A stretch of DNA of 8,426 bases from an uncultured Comamonadaceae bacterium (GCA_946482115.1 CAMLQP010000113.1:1-8426), one strand, 5' to 3'. Positions 1 to 6,849 are shown, numbered from the stretch's first letter. Made by a program: numbers and translations. Notes: a model not told the origin generated them from the sequence alone.

Positions 1-54
1 GAACCCGCGTCATCAGCTTGGAAGGCTGGGGTTCTACCATTGAACTACTCCCGC
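1..54 (-). tRNA. glyT: tRNA-Gly (anticodon TCC), 3' part outside window
   Basis: Read on the minus strand, the gene starts GCGGGAGTAGTTCAATGGTA at 54 and runs off the left edge inside the T loop (GCGGGTTC). About 20 nt of the T arm, acceptor 3' strand and CCA end are missing. The anticodon loop is CTTCCAA (24 down to 18) with anticodon TCC at 22-20, reading GGA/GGG glycine codons. The anticodon stem CCAGC/GCTGA has its terminal C-A pair unmatched. It follows tRNA-Tyr after a 44-nt spacer (55-98) that shows no gene, so the two are probably processed from one precursor. The symbol glyT is by analogy with the E. coli tyrU-glyT-thrT-tufB cluster. Confidence 0.95.
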
Positions 55-98
55 CTCGGGGTTTCCCAAGACCTTGCTCGAATACCAATATGTCACTG

Positions 99-184
99 TG
101 GTGGAGGAGGCTGGATTCGAACCAGCGTAGGCGTAAGCCAACAGATTTACAGTCTGCCCCCTTTAGCCACTCGGGCACCCCTCC
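99..184 (-). tRNA. tyrU: tRNA-Tyr (anticodon GTA), CCA encoded
   Basis: The minus strand shows a complete 86-nt class II tRNA including an encoded CCA (99-101). The acceptor stem GGAGGGG (184-178) pairs with CTCCTCC (109-103) with one G-U wobble. The anticodon loop CTGTAAA carries GTA at 150-148. A long variable arm lies in the CTTACGCC region, and the T arm GCTGG-TTCGAAT-CCAGC is intact. The gene begins only 15 bp downstream of the ung stop codon, so its promoter must overlap the end of ung or it is read through from the trp operon. The symbol is by analogy with the E. coli tuf-linked cluster. Confidence 0.97.
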
Positions 185-191
185 ACAGCGA

Positions 192-228
192 GCCATCGAT
201 TATGCCATGGTTTTCAGGCTTTTTGGAA
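192..228 (-). promoter_or_regulatory. Candidate promoter of the tRNA-Tyr/Gly cluster, inside ung 3' end
   Basis: On the minus strand TTCCAA (228-223) is followed after 18 nt by CATAAT (204-199), five of six matches to the -10 consensus. A start about 7 nt downstream (near 192) would leave a leader of about 8 nt before the tRNA-Tyr 5' end at 184, typical of stable-RNA genes. The -10 hexamer contains the ung stop codon TAA. The -35 match is weak (3 of 6), so the call rests on the -10 and the spacing. Confidence 0.45.
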
Positions 229-958
229 GCCAGCGCATGGGGGCCTGCCCCCAGCTGGCCAAAATCCGGTCCGCCGCACCAAAATGGCCGCATCCGATGA
301 AAGGCTGAGGCCCTCGCAGGGCTGAAAGGGGCGAGGGGTGGTTGGCGGTCAGCACGGCGTGCCGGCCGTCGATGCGCGAGGCGAAGGCCTGGGCATGGCC
401 ACCCCAGAGCAGGAAGACCTTGGGACGGGCATCTCGGGACACCATATCGACGATGGCTGCTGTCAGCACCTCCCAGCCCCGGTTGGCGTGGCTGGCGGCT
501 TCGCCCTGTTCCACCGTGAGGCAGGTGTTGAGCAGCAGCACGCCTTGTTCGGCCCAATGCACGAGCGAACCGCTGGCGGGGGGCACGAAAGGCTCGCCGG
601 CCTCGCGCGCCAGCTCCTTGAAGATGTTGCGCAGAGACGGCGGCAGGCGCACACCCGGCGCCACCGAGAACGCCAGCCCCTCGGCCTGACCGGGTCCGTG
701 GTACGGGTCCTGGCCCAGGATCACCACCCGCACCCGCGACAGGGGCGTGAGCGCCAGCGCCCGCAAGGGCTGAGGCGGGTAGATCACCGCACCGGCCTCC
801 AGCCGCCCGCTCAGATGGGCGCACAGCGAACGCCCGGCGTCCGACGTCCAGAAGGCATCCAGCACCGGCGACCACTCGGGGGGCGAGGCCCACGCCGACG
901 GGTCGGCCGACAGCAGGCGGTCGGCCGGGGCATCCCAGGCCAGCGACGTCTGCTTCAT
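200..958 (-). CDS. ung: Uracil-DNA glycosylase (family 1 UDG)
   Basis: This 252-residue protein excises uracil from DNA by cleaving the N-glycosidic bond, the first step of base excision repair. The family-1 signatures are all visible: the water-activating loop GQDPYHGPGQ at 82-91 (catalytic Asp84), the uracil-pocket segment LLLNTCLTVE at 141-150, the DNA-intercalation motif HPSPLSA at 207-213 (His207) and FIGCGHF at 220-226. The length fits the family (E. coli Ung is about 229 residues) with a modest N-terminal extension. The ATG at 958 lies 5 bp after the trpC stop and has no convincing Shine-Dalgarno, so translation probably depends on coupling to trpC. The frame stays open far upstream into trpC, but that is only a shadow of trpC; the family N-terminus and the junction support the start at 958. 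It is the last protein gene before the tRNAs and has no terminator of its own. Confidence 0.95.
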   Translation of the reverse strand: MKQTSLAWDAPADRLLSADPSAWASPPEWSPVLDAFWTSDAGRSLCAHLSGRLEAGAVIYPPQPLRALALTPLSRVRVVILGQDPYHGPGQAEGLAFSVAPGVRLPPSLRNIFKELAREAGEPFVPPASGSLVHWAEQGVLLLNTCLTVEQGEAASHANRGWEVLTAAIVDMVSRDARPKVFLLWGGHAQAFASRIDGRHAVLTANHPSPLSALRGPQPFIGCGHFGAADRILASWGQAPMRWLPKSLKTMA

Positions 959-963
959 GGCGC

Positions 964-1752
964 TCAGAAGAACAGCTGCGCGAGCGCCTCGCCGGGCTCG
1001 TCGGCCCGCATGAAGGCCTCTCCGACCAGAAAGGCGTTCACGCCGGCGCCCCGCATGCGGGTCACATCCTCGCGCGTCAGGATGCCCGACTCGGTGACCA
1101 GCAGACGGTCGGCCGGCACCTCGGGCAGCAAGTCCAGCGTGTTCTGCAGCGAGACCTCGAAGCTGCGCAGGTTGCGGTTGTTGATGCCGACCAGCGGCGT
1201 CTTCAGCCTGAGCGCGCGCTGCAGCTCCTCGCGGTCGTGCACCTCCACCAGAACGGCCATGTTCAGATCGCGTGCAATGGCCTCCAGCTCGGCCATCCGG
1301 GCGTCGTCCAGGCAGGCCGCGATCAGCAGGATGCAGTCCGCCCCCATGGCTCGCGCCTCGTAGACCTGGTAGGCGTCGACCATGAAATCCTTGCGCAGCA
1401 CCGGCAGGTCGCAGCTTGCGCGGGCCTGTTTGAGGTAGTCCGGGCCGCCCTGGAAGAACTCGCGGTCCGTCAGCACCGAAAGGCAGGCCGCGCCGGCTTC
1501 GGCGTAGCTCTGGGCGATGTCGGCCGGGATGAAGTCCTCGCGCAGCACGCCCCTGGAAGGGCTGGCCTTCTTGATTTCGGCGATCACCGCCGCCTGGCCG
1601 GCTGCGATCCGGGCGCGCAGCGCACCCTCGAAATCGCGGGTGAGCACGCGGCGCTCTGCGTCCTCGCGCACCACGGCCAGCGGCTTCTTCTTCTGCGCGG
1701 CGGCGATTTCCTCGTGCTTGACCGCGACGATGCGTTGCAGGACGTCGGTCAT
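964..1752 (-). CDS. trpC: Indole-3-glycerol phosphate synthase
   Basis: This 262-residue (beta/alpha)8 enzyme converts carboxyphenylaminodeoxyribulose phosphate to indole-3-glycerol phosphate, with loss of CO2 and water, in tryptophan synthesis. Active-site segments appear in the family order: [12 protein letters not shown] at 57-68 (Glu59, Lys61), LRKDFM at 119-124 (Lys121, the expected general acid), LVEVH at 168-172 (Glu170), INNRNL at 190-195 (Asn191) and ESGI at 221-224 (Glu221, Ser222). It is the monofunctional type: no TrpF domain is fused to the C-terminus, unlike E. coli TrpC. The start ATG overlaps the trpD stop as ATGA, so translation is probably coupled, and ung follows after 5 bp. 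trpF is not in the window. Confidence 0.97.
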   Translation of the reverse strand: MTDVLQRIVAVKHEEIAAAQKKKPLAVVREDAERRVLTRDFEGALRARIAAGQAAVIAEIKKASPSRGVLREDFIPADIAQSYAEAGAACLSVLTDREFFQGGPDYLKQARASCDLPVLRKDFMVDAYQVYEARAMGADCILLIAACLDDARMAELEAIARDLNMAVLVEVHDREELQRALRLKTPLVGINNRNLRSFEVSLQNTLDLLPEVPADRLLVTESGILTREDVTRMRGAGVNAFLVGEAFMRADEPGEALAQLFF

Positions 1753-2783
1753 GCGGCCCCCAGCTTCTGTGTGGCGGCCACAAAGGCATCGAAACGCTGG
1801 CGCGCCGCGCCCGACTCGATGGCCGCACGCGCCTTGGCGATGCCGTCAGCCATGCTGACCGCCACGTTGGCGGCATATAGCGCCACGCCAGCGTTGAGGA
1901 CCACGATGTCGCGTGCCGCGCCCGGCTGGTTGTCGAGGACAGCCATCAGCATGGCCTTGGACTGTTCGGGCGTCTCGACCCGCAACGCGCGGTTGCTGGC
2001 CATGGTCAGCCCGAAGTCCTCGGGGTGGATCTCGTACTCGGTGATCTCGCCGTTCTTCAGCTCGCCCACCAGGGTGGCCGCCCCCAGCGAGACCTCGTCC
2101 ATGCCATCGCGGCCGTAGACCACCACGGCGTGCTCGGCGCCCAGGCGCTGCAGCGCGCGCACCTGTATGCCCACCAGATCAGGGTGGAACACGCCCATCA
2201 GGATGTTGGGCGCGCTGGCCGGGTTGGTCAGCGGGCCCAGGATGTTGAAGATGGTCTTGATGCCCAGCTCCTTGCGCACCGGCGCCACGTTCTTCATGGC
2301 CGGGTGGTGGTTGGGCGCGAACATGAAGCCAATGCCCACCTCGGCGATGCAGCGCGCAATCGCGTCGGGGGGCAGGTTGATGTTGACACCCAGGCTTTCC
2401 AGCACATCGGCACTGCCGCTCTTGCTGCTGACGCTGCGTCCGCCGTGCTTGCTGACCTTGGCTCCGGCGGCCGCCGCCACGAACATCGAGCAGGTGGAGA
2501 TGTTGAAGGTGTGCGAACCGTCGCCACCCGTGCCCACGATGTCCACCAGATGGGTCTTGTCGGCCACGTGAACCTTGGTCGAGAACTCGCGCATCACCTG
2601 CGCGGCGGCGGTGATCTCGCCGATGGTCTCCTTCTTCACGCGCAGGCCGGTGATCAGGGCGGCCATCATGACGGGCGAACATTCGCCGCTCATGATGAGC
2701 CGCACGATCTTGAGCATCTCGTCGTGGAAGATCTCGCGGTGTTCGATGGTGCGCTGCAGCGCCTCCTGCGGGGTGATGGGCAT
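1749..2783 (-). CDS. trpD: Anthranilate phosphoribosyltransferase
   Basis: This 344-residue cytoplasmic enzyme joins anthranilate to PRPP, giving phosphoribosylanthranilate and pyrophosphate. Family motifs are intact: the PRPP-binding [11 protein letters not shown] at 84-94, the substrate loop starting [18 protein letters not shown] at 112-129, [12 protein letters not shown] at 153-164, VRKELGIKT at 169-177 with the anthranilate-contacting Arg170, NILGPLTNP at 180-188, and GRDGMDE at 224-230 for Mg2+ binding. It is a stand-alone TrpD, not fused to a glutaminase domain as in E. coli. The ATG at 2783 is preceded by GAGGAGA, whose first bases form the stop codon of the upstream exporter gene (TGAGGAGACCACCATG), so termination and re-initiation are closely linked. 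It overlaps trpC by 4 bp. Confidence 0.97.
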   Translation of the reverse strand: MPITPQEALQRTIEHREIFHDEMLKIVRLIMSGECSPVMMAALITGLRVKKETIGEITAAAQVMREFSTKVHVADKTHLVDIVGTGGDGSHTFNISTCSMFVAAAAGAKVSKHGGRSVSSKSGSADVLESLGVNINLPPDAIARCIAEVGIGFMFAPNHHPAMKNVAPVRKELGIKTIFNILGPLTNPASAPNILMGVFHPDLVGIQVRALQRLGAEHAVVVYGRDGMDEVSLGAATLVGELKNGEITEYEIHPEDFGLTMASNRALRVETPEQSKAMLMAVLDNQPGAARDIVVLNAGVALYAANVAVSMADGIAKARAAIESGAARQRFDAFVAATQKLGAA

Positions 2784-2796
2784 GGTGGTCTCCTCA
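2784..2796 (-). promoter_or_regulatory. trpD ribosome binding site overlapping the exporter stop codon
   Basis: The strong Shine-Dalgarno GAGGAGA shares its GA with the TGA stop (2796-2794) of the upstream LysE-family gene and lies 6 nt before the trpD ATG at 2783. Ribosomes finishing the exporter would end on the trpD initiation site. This fixes the trpD start. Confidence 0.75.
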
Positions 2797-3444
2797 GGGT
2801 TTTTCGGTCAGGGCCAACTTCAGTCCGAAGCCGATGAACAGGGTGCCGGCCGCGCGATCCAGCCAATGCATGCCACGCTGCACCGTGGCCACGCGACGCG
2901 AGGCCCAGGCCGCCGTCAGCGCCCAGCCGGTGTTGACCGGGATGGCATTGATGTTGAACAGCACGCCCAGCGCCAGGAAGGCCCAGGTCGGCTGCGTGGT
3001 GCCGGGCGCGATGAACTGCGGCACGAAGGCCAGGAAGAACAGCGCCACTTTTGGGTTGAGCACGTTGGTCCAGAAGCCCCCCAGGAAGACGCGCTTCAGG
3101 TCAGCCGGTTCTGTCGCAACACCGTCCGCCGCCACCTGGTCCAGCGGGCTGCCACCAGCACGTGAGAGCAGCAGCTTGACGCCCATGTAGAACAGGTAGA
3201 CCGCCCCGGCCCACTTGAGCACCGTGAACGCCGTGGCGGACGCCGCCAGCAGCGCCCCCACGCCCAGCGCCGCGCCCGCGATGTGCACGAAGCAGCCAGC
3301 CGTGATGCCCAGGCCCGCCACGATGCCGGCACGTGCGCCGCTGCGCAGCGAATGGGTCACGATGTAGAGCACGTCCGGGCCGGGCGTGAGGTTGAGCAGC
3401 CAGCCGGCCGCGATGAACATGAGCAGTTGGGGCGTGTCCGGCAT
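2794..3444 (-). CDS. LysE/RhtB-family amino-acid exporter
   Basis: This 216-residue, very hydrophobic protein belongs to the LysE/RhtB translocator family of inner-membrane exporters for amino acids or related metabolites. The family N-terminus is clear: [13 protein letters not shown] at 17-29 followed by a Gly-rich stretch [16 protein letters not shown] at 35-50. The second half carries [20 protein letters not shown] at 124-143. Membrane segments are estimated near 5-28, 40-66, 70-93, 118-145, 152-176 and 196-212, with a polar loop at 95-118, which is the usual six-segment plan. The ATG at 3444 follows GGAG by 7 nt and starts 15 bp after the ltaE stop; trpD follows after 10 bp. The substrate cannot be read from sequence. 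Position between trpG/ltaE and trpD makes threonine/homoserine-type amino acids, tryptophan or anthranilate conceivable, but this is inference. Confidence 0.9.
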   Translation of the reverse strand: MPDTPQLLMFIAAGWLLNLTPGPDVLYIVTHSLRSGARAGIVAGLGITAGCFVHIAGAALGVGALLAASATAFTVLKWAGAVYLFYMGVKLLLSRAGGSPLDQVAADGVATEPADLKRVFLGGFWTNVLNPKVALFFLAFVPQFIAPGTTQPTWAFLALGVLFNINAIPVNTGWALTAAWASRRVATVQRGMHWLDRAAGTLFIGFGLKLALTEKP

Positions 3445-3459
3445 GGCGAGGCTCCAGGC

Positions 3460-4536
3460 TCAGTAGACGCCGGTTCGGGCGCCGGCACCGCTGGCCAAAC
3501 GGTCGGGCGACTCGGCGAAGAACTGGCGCGTGGCCGCGATCGCATGGTCGATGCCGGCCGCATCCACATCGAGGTGGGTCACGAAGCGCAGGCCGATCAG
3601 GCCGGTGGCGAAAACGCCATGGCGCGCCAGCCAGTCCAGCAGCGCCGGTCCCCGGCCATCGGCCACGTCCACGAAGACGATGTTGGTCCGGGCCGAGCGC
3701 ACGGCCAGGCCCGCGATGTCGCCCAGCCCATCGGCCAGGCGCCGCGCCAGTGCGTGGTCGTCGGCGAGGCGGTCCACGTGGTGATCCAGTGCGTGGGCCG
3801 CAGCGGCCGCCAGCAGGCCGGCCTGGCGCAGACCACCGCCAGCCATCTTGCGCACACGGCGTGCGCGCTCGATCAGCTCGCGCGAGCCACACAGGGCCGA
3901 GCCCACCGGCGCGCCCAGGCCCTTGCTGAAGCAGACCGACAGGCTGTCGAAGTGGTCGGCGATCTCGCGCACCCGCGCCATCGCGCCCTGCCCTGGCCGC
4001 GCGGTGGCGACGGCAGCGTTGAACACGCGCGCACCGTCCAGGTGCGTGGCCAGCCCCTTGGCGCGGGCGAGCGCCGTGGCGCCCGAGAGGTAGTCGTCGG
4101 GCATGGGGTGGCCGTTCCAGGTGTTCTCCAGGCACAGCAGCCGGGTGCGCGCAAAGTGCGGGTCGTCCGGCTTGATGGCCGCCGCGATGTCGTCCAGCGA
4201 CATCCGGCCCGACGGATCCTGCACCAGCGGCTGCGGCTGCACGCTGCCGAACACCGCCGCGCCACCGCCTTCGTAACGGTAGGTGTGGGCCAGCTGGCCG
4301 ACGATGTACTCGTCACCCCGCCCGCAGTGCGCGAGGATGCCGCACAGGTTGCTCTGTGTGCCCGAGGGCATGAACAGCGCGGCTTCCTTGCCGGTGATGG
4401 CGGCGATCTGCTCCTGCAAGGCGTTGACCGTGGGGTCGTCACCGAACACGTCATCACCCAGCGGGGCAGCCATCATGTCGGCGCGCATCGCCGCCGTGGG
4501 CTGCGTCACCGTGTCGCTTCTCAGGTCTACGCGCAT
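3460..4536 (-). CDS. ltaE: Low-specificity L-threonine aldolase-type PLP enzyme
   Basis: This 358-residue fold-type I PLP enzyme of the threonine aldolase/beta-eliminating lyase family is expected to cleave L-threonine or allo-threonine to glycine and acetaldehyde. It opens with the family signature VDLRSDTVTQPT at 3-14. Also visible are GDDVFGDDP at 27-35, MPSGTQSNL at 56-64, His84 in AHTYRYEGGGAA (PLP stacking), HLDGARVFNAAV at 165-176 (Asp167 toward the pyridine N) and the Schiff-base lysine Lys205 in CFSKGLGAPVGS. It is somewhat longer than E. coli LtaE (333 residues), with an extra polar C-terminal tail. An in-frame start at 4578 exists but would add 14 residues overlapping trpG. I chose the ATG at 4536, 4 bp after the trpG stop, with GGAG 10 nt upstream and the family N-terminus. 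Exact substrate is uncertain. Confidence 0.88.
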   Translation of the reverse strand: MRVDLRSDTVTQPTAAMRADMMAAPLGDDVFGDDPTVNALQEQIAAITGKEAALFMPSGTQSNLCGILAHCGRGDEYIVGQLAHTYRYEGGGAAVFGSVQPQPLVQDPSGRMSLDDIAAAIKPDDPHFARTRLLCLENTWNGHPMPDDYLSGATALARAKGLATHLDGARVFNAAVATARPGQGAMARVREIADHFDSLSVCFSKGLGAPVGSALCGSRELIERARRVRKMAGGGLRQAGLLAAAAAHALDHHVDRLADDHALARRLADGLGDIAGLAVRSARTNIVFVDVADGRGPALLDWLARHGVFATGLIGLRFVTHLDVDAAGIDHAIAATRQFFAESPDRLASGAGARTGVY

Positions 4537-4540
4537 CGTG

Positions 4541-5119
4541 TCAACGCTCCAGGAAGTTCCTGAGCATGGCATGGCCATGCTCGGTCAGTATGGATTCGGG
4601 GTGGAACTGCACGCCCTCGATGTCGAGTTCGGCATGGCGCACCCCCATGATTTCGCCATCGTCGGTCCAGGCCGTGACCTTGAGCACCTCGGGGCAGCTC
4701 GCGCGCTCGATGGCCAGCGAGTGGTAGCGGTTCACGGTGAACTGTTGCGGCAGTTCGCGGAACACGCCCTCGCGCGTCGTGGTGATCACGCTGGTCTTGC
4801 CGTGCATCAGCTGCTGCGCGCGCACGATGGTGCCGCCGAAGGCCGCGCCAATGCTCTGGTGACCCAGACACACGCCAAGGATGGGCAGCTTGCCAGCGAA
4901 ATGCCGGATGGCCTCCACCGAGATGCCGGCCTCGGCCGGCGAGCACGGGCCGGGCGAGATCACCAGCCGGTCGGGCCGGCGCGCGGCAATGCCTTCGAGC
5001 GTGATCTCGTCGTTGCGGAACACCTCCACCTCGGCGCCCAGCTCGCCGAAATACTGGACGATGTTGTAGGTGAACGAGTCGTAGTTGTCGACCATCAGCA
5101 GTTTGACCGGCGCGCTCAT
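4541..5119 (-). CDS. trpG: Anthranilate synthase component II (glutamine amidotransferase)
   Basis: This 192-residue class I glutaminase releases ammonia from glutamine and passes it to TrpE. The Cys-His-Glu triad is visible: Cys84 in GVCLGHQ (82-88), and His173 and Glu175 in VQFHPES (170-176). The oxyanion-region motif SPGP is at 55-58 and MHGKTS at 105-110. The N-terminus [13 protein letters not shown] is typical of TrpG/PabA. The frame remains open to 5188, but the ATG at 5119 is chosen because it overlaps the trpE stop as ATGA, has GAGGAGGGG just upstream, and gives the normal family length. Products of the PabA type can be dual-function with folate synthesis; adjacency to trpE favours the tryptophan role. 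ltaE follows after 4 bp. Confidence 0.96.
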   Translation of the reverse strand: MSAPVKLLMVDNYDSFTYNIVQYFGELGAEVEVFRNDEITLEGIAARRPDRLVISPGPCSPAEAGISVEAIRHFAGKLPILGVCLGHQSIGAAFGGTIVRAQQLMHGKTSVITTTREGVFRELPQQFTVNRYHSLAIERASCPEVLKVTAWTDDGEIMGVRHAELDIEGVQFHPESILTEHGHAMLRNFLER

Positions 5120-6615
5120 TCCAGCCCCTCCTCGACCAGTTCGGCCGCGCGCAGCAGCGCACGGGCCTTGTGTTCGGTTTCCTTCCATTCCAGCTCGGGC
5201 ACCGAATCGGCCACCACGCCGGCTGCCGCCTGCACATAAAGCATCTGGTCCTTCACGATACCCGTGCGGATGGCGATGGCCACGTCCATGTCACCCGCGT
5301 AGCTCAGGTAGCCGCAAGCGCCGCCGTAGAGGCCACGCTTGCTGGGTTCCAGCTGGTCGATCAGCTCCATAGCATGCACCTTGGGCGCACCGGTCAGCGT
5401 GCCGGCCGGGAACGTGGCTCTCAGCACATCCACGCTGGTCATGCCGTCCTTCAGGATGCCTTCGACGTTGCTCACGATGTGCATCACGTGGCTGTAGCGC
5501 TCCACCGCAAAGGCTTCAGTCACCTTGACGGTGCCGGTCTTGGCAATGCGGCCGATGTCGTTGCGCGCCAGGTCGATCAGCATCACGTGTTCGGCGCGCT
5601 CCTTGGGGTCGGCCACCAGCTCGTGTTCGGTGGCCTTGTCCAGCCCGGGTGTGGCGCCACGCGGGCGGGTACCAGCCAGCGGGCGTATCGTCACCTTCTG
5701 GCCCTCGGGCGTCTGCTCCTGGCGCACCAGGATCTCGGGCGACGCCCCCACCACATGGAAATCCCCGAAGTGGTAGTAGTACATGTAGGGGCTGGGGTTG
5801 AGCGAGCGCAGTGCACGGTACAGGCTCAGCGGCGACTCGGTGAAGCGCTTCTTGATGCGCTGGCCCACCTGCACCTGCATGAAGTCGCCGGCGGCGATCA
5901 GCTCCTTGGCACGCTCCACGGCCTTGAGGTAGTCGGCCTTGGCGAACTCGCGCTCGGCCGCATAACCCTGGGTGGCCTTGACCTGCGGCGCGCTCACCGA
6001 ATACTTGAGCTGCTCCTTCAGCTCGCGCAGCCGCTTCTTTGCATTGGCGTAGGCCTCGGGCTGGCCGGGATCGGCATAGACAATCAGGTAGAGCTTGCCC
6101 GAGAGGTTGTCGATGACGGCCAGCTCTTCGCACTGCAACAGCAGGATGTCGGGGCAACCCAGGGTGTCGGGCGGGCAGCTGGCTTCCAGCTTCTTCTCGA
6201 TGTGGCGCACCGTGTCGTAGCCGAAGTAGCCGGCCAGGCCTCCGCAAAAGCGCGGCAGGCCGGGGCGCAACGCCACCTTGAAACGTTGCTGGTAGGCGGC
6301 GACGAAGTCCAGCGGGTTGCCCGGGTGGGATTCGACCACCTGGCCGCTGGTGACAACCTCGGTCACGGCCTCAGGCCCGAAGCCGCGCGAGCGCAGCAGC
6401 GTGCGCGCAGGCAGACCGATGAAACTGTAGCGGCCAAAACGCTCGCCGCCGACCACGGATTCGAGCAGGAAGCTGTACCTGCCGCCGTCCTTGGCGAAAG
6501 CGAGCTTGAGGTAGAGCGAAAGCGGGGTTTCGAGGTCCGCGAAGGCCTCGGCGATGAGCGGTATGCGGTTGTACCCTTGCTGGGCCAGGCTCTTGAATTC
6601 GAGTTCGGTGATCAC
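5116..6615 (-). CDS. trpE: Anthranilate synthase component I
   Basis: This 499-residue enzyme converts chorismate and ammonia to anthranilate and pyruvate, working as a complex with TrpG. The N-terminal domain carries the feedback motif LLES at 50-53, where tryptophan is known to bind in the family. The chorismate-binding domain shows [11 protein letters not shown] at 310-320, [11 protein letters not shown] at 343-353, [18 protein letters not shown] at 403-420 and [18 protein letters not shown] from 434. I choose the GTG at 6615: AGGAG lies 8 nt upstream and translation begins (M)ITELEFKSL, the usual start of betaproteobacterial TrpE. Another in-frame GTG at 6645 has no Shine-Dalgarno. It is the first structural gene of the operon, preceded by a probable leader peptide and attenuator, and overlaps trpG by 4 bp. 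Confidence 0.96.
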   Translation of the reverse strand: MITELEFKSLAQQGYNRIPLIAEAFADLETPLSLYLKLAFAKDGGRYSFLLESVVGGERFGRYSFIGLPARTLLRSRGFGPEAVTEVVTSGQVVESHPGNPLDFVAAYQQRFKVALRPGLPRFCGGLAGYFGYDTVRHIEKKLEASCPPDTLGCPDILLLQCEELAVIDNLSGKLYLIVYADPGQPEAYANAKKRLRELKEQLKYSVSAPQVKATQGYAAEREFAKADYLKAVERAKELIAAGDFMQVQVGQRIKKRFTESPLSLYRALRSLNPSPYMYYYHFGDFHVVGASPEILVRQEQTPEGQKVTIRPLAGTRPRGATPGLDKATEHELVADPKERAEHVMLIDLARNDIGRIAKTGTVKVTEAFAVERYSHVMHIVSNVEGILKDGMTSVDVLRATFPAGTLTGAPKVHAMELIDQLEPSKRGLYGGACGYLSYAGDMDVAIAIRTGIVKDQMLYVQAAAGVVADSVPELEWKETEHKARALLRAAELVEEGLE

Positions 6616-6669
6616 GGGCGGGACTCCTGCGGCGCCGTGCCCCACGTGGCGGGGCGGTTCATCCAGTGC

Positions 6670-6695
6670 GGGCCCGGAACCGGGCCCCTGAGGGG
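6670..6695 (-). promoter_or_regulatory. Competing hairpins of the putative trp attenuator
   Basis: In the minus-strand transcript, a perfect 8-bp inverted repeat GGGCCCGG-TT-CCGGGCCC (6687 to 6670) resembles an attenuator stem. Just 5' of it, CCCC-TCA-GGGG (6695 to 6685) can fold instead, and its GGG is the same GGG that begins the larger stem, so the two exclude each other. This is the expected logic of antiterminator versus terminator. No U-tract follows; the next bases are GCACTGGATG. Control could therefore be Rho-dependent or translational rather than by a classic intrinsic terminator. Confidence 0.5.
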
Positions 6696-6707
6696 TCGAG
6701 CCGACGC

Positions 6708-6758
6708 GGCCAAGGCACGCGCGGCGGTTACGCAGCGTTTATGGCTTACGCCAAGGCC
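6708..6758 (-). repeat. Paired segments linking the Trp codons to the attenuator
   Basis: In the RNA, GGCCTTGGC covering the two Trp codons (6758 to 6750) can pair with GCCTTGGCC (6716 to 6708). Seven Watson-Crick pairs form around a central UU/UU mismatch. The same 8-mer GCCTTGGC is thus also a direct repeat. A ribosome stalled at the Trp codons would cover the first copy and free the second, as segment 1:2 pairing does in known attenuators. Confidence 0.45.
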
Positions 6759-6819
6759 AGGCTCCCCGGCTCCCTTGGGAAGCCAGGACGGCTTGGAAGC
6801 GGCTGCGCTGGATGAACAT
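6739..6819 (-). CDS. trpL: Putative trp operon leader peptide
   Basis: This 26-codon ORF precedes trpE by 123 nt and ends ...GAWPWRKP-TAA, with two Trp codons at residues 21 and 23 (TGG CCT TGG at 6759 to 6751). Tryptophan is rare, so two codons near the end of a short ORF ahead of trpE is the hallmark of ribosome-mediated attenuation. No Shine-Dalgarno precedes the ATG. The -10 element TATAGT ends 7 nt before it, putting +1 on or next to the A of ATG. A leaderless trpL is known in Sinorhizobium meliloti, which makes this plausible. The frame is open further upstream through the promoter, but nothing supports a longer protein. The remaining sequence is basic (several Arg) with no recognised domain, as expected for a peptide whose role is to sense tryptophyl-tRNA. 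Confidence 0.78.
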   Translation of the reverse strand: MFIQRSRFQAVLASQGSRGAWPWRKP

Positions 6820-6820
6820 G

Positions 6821-6838
6821 GTCTGGACTATAGCAGAC
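6821..6838 (-). promoter_or_regulatory. trp operon promoter: extended -10 inside a palindrome
   Basis: On the minus strand TGCTATAGT (6835 to 6827) is an extended -10 element, TATAGT matching the consensus in 5 of 6 positions. The best -35 is poor (TTCCTC at 6856-6851, spacer 18), so the TG extension probably matters. The -10 is framed by a perfect inverted repeat GTCTG-N8-CAGAC (6838 to 6821), a position typical of an operator. Predicted +1 is at 6820-6818, at the trpL ATG. Confidence 0.55.
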
Positions 6839-6849
6839 GCGAAAACGCG
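6838..6849. repeat. CGCG-AAAA-CGCG inverted repeat in divergent promoter region
   Basis: A perfect 4-bp GC-only inverted repeat has a 4-nt A-tract centre. It lies upstream of the trp -10 in the spacer, and just before the Shine-Dalgarno of the short ORF ahead of uvrA. It could be a protein-binding site or a small RNA hairpin in a uvrA transcript; short CG repeats also arise by chance in DNA this GC-rich. Confidence 0.3.

Noticed and set aside
217..231. GGCTT-TTTGG-AAGCC inverted repeat near the ung 3' end as a terminator
   Set aside because: It lies inside the ung coding region, the stem is only 5 bp, and no T-run follows on the transcribed strand.
959..1876. Long N-terminal extension of the ung frame through trpC and into trpD, giving a 558-residue fusion
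   Set aside because: The extension is an out-of-frame Arg/Gly-rich read of trpC; family alignment and the trpC junction place the ung start at 958.
3283..4563. 426-codon plus-strand frame opposite ltaE
   Set aside because: Antisense shadow with no recognisable protein features.
6639..6655. GCCCC/GGGGC hairpin before trpE as the attenuator terminator
   Set aside because: Only 5 bp with a 7-nt loop and no U-tract; the 8-bp stem at 6670-6687 is the stronger candidate.
6793..6840. LexA (SOS) box for uvrA
   Set aside because: The CTG triplets at 6803, 6808 and 6823 were checked for CAG at the N10 spacing and none fits; the nearest pattern, CTG-N8-CAG at 6823-6836, has the wrong spacing.
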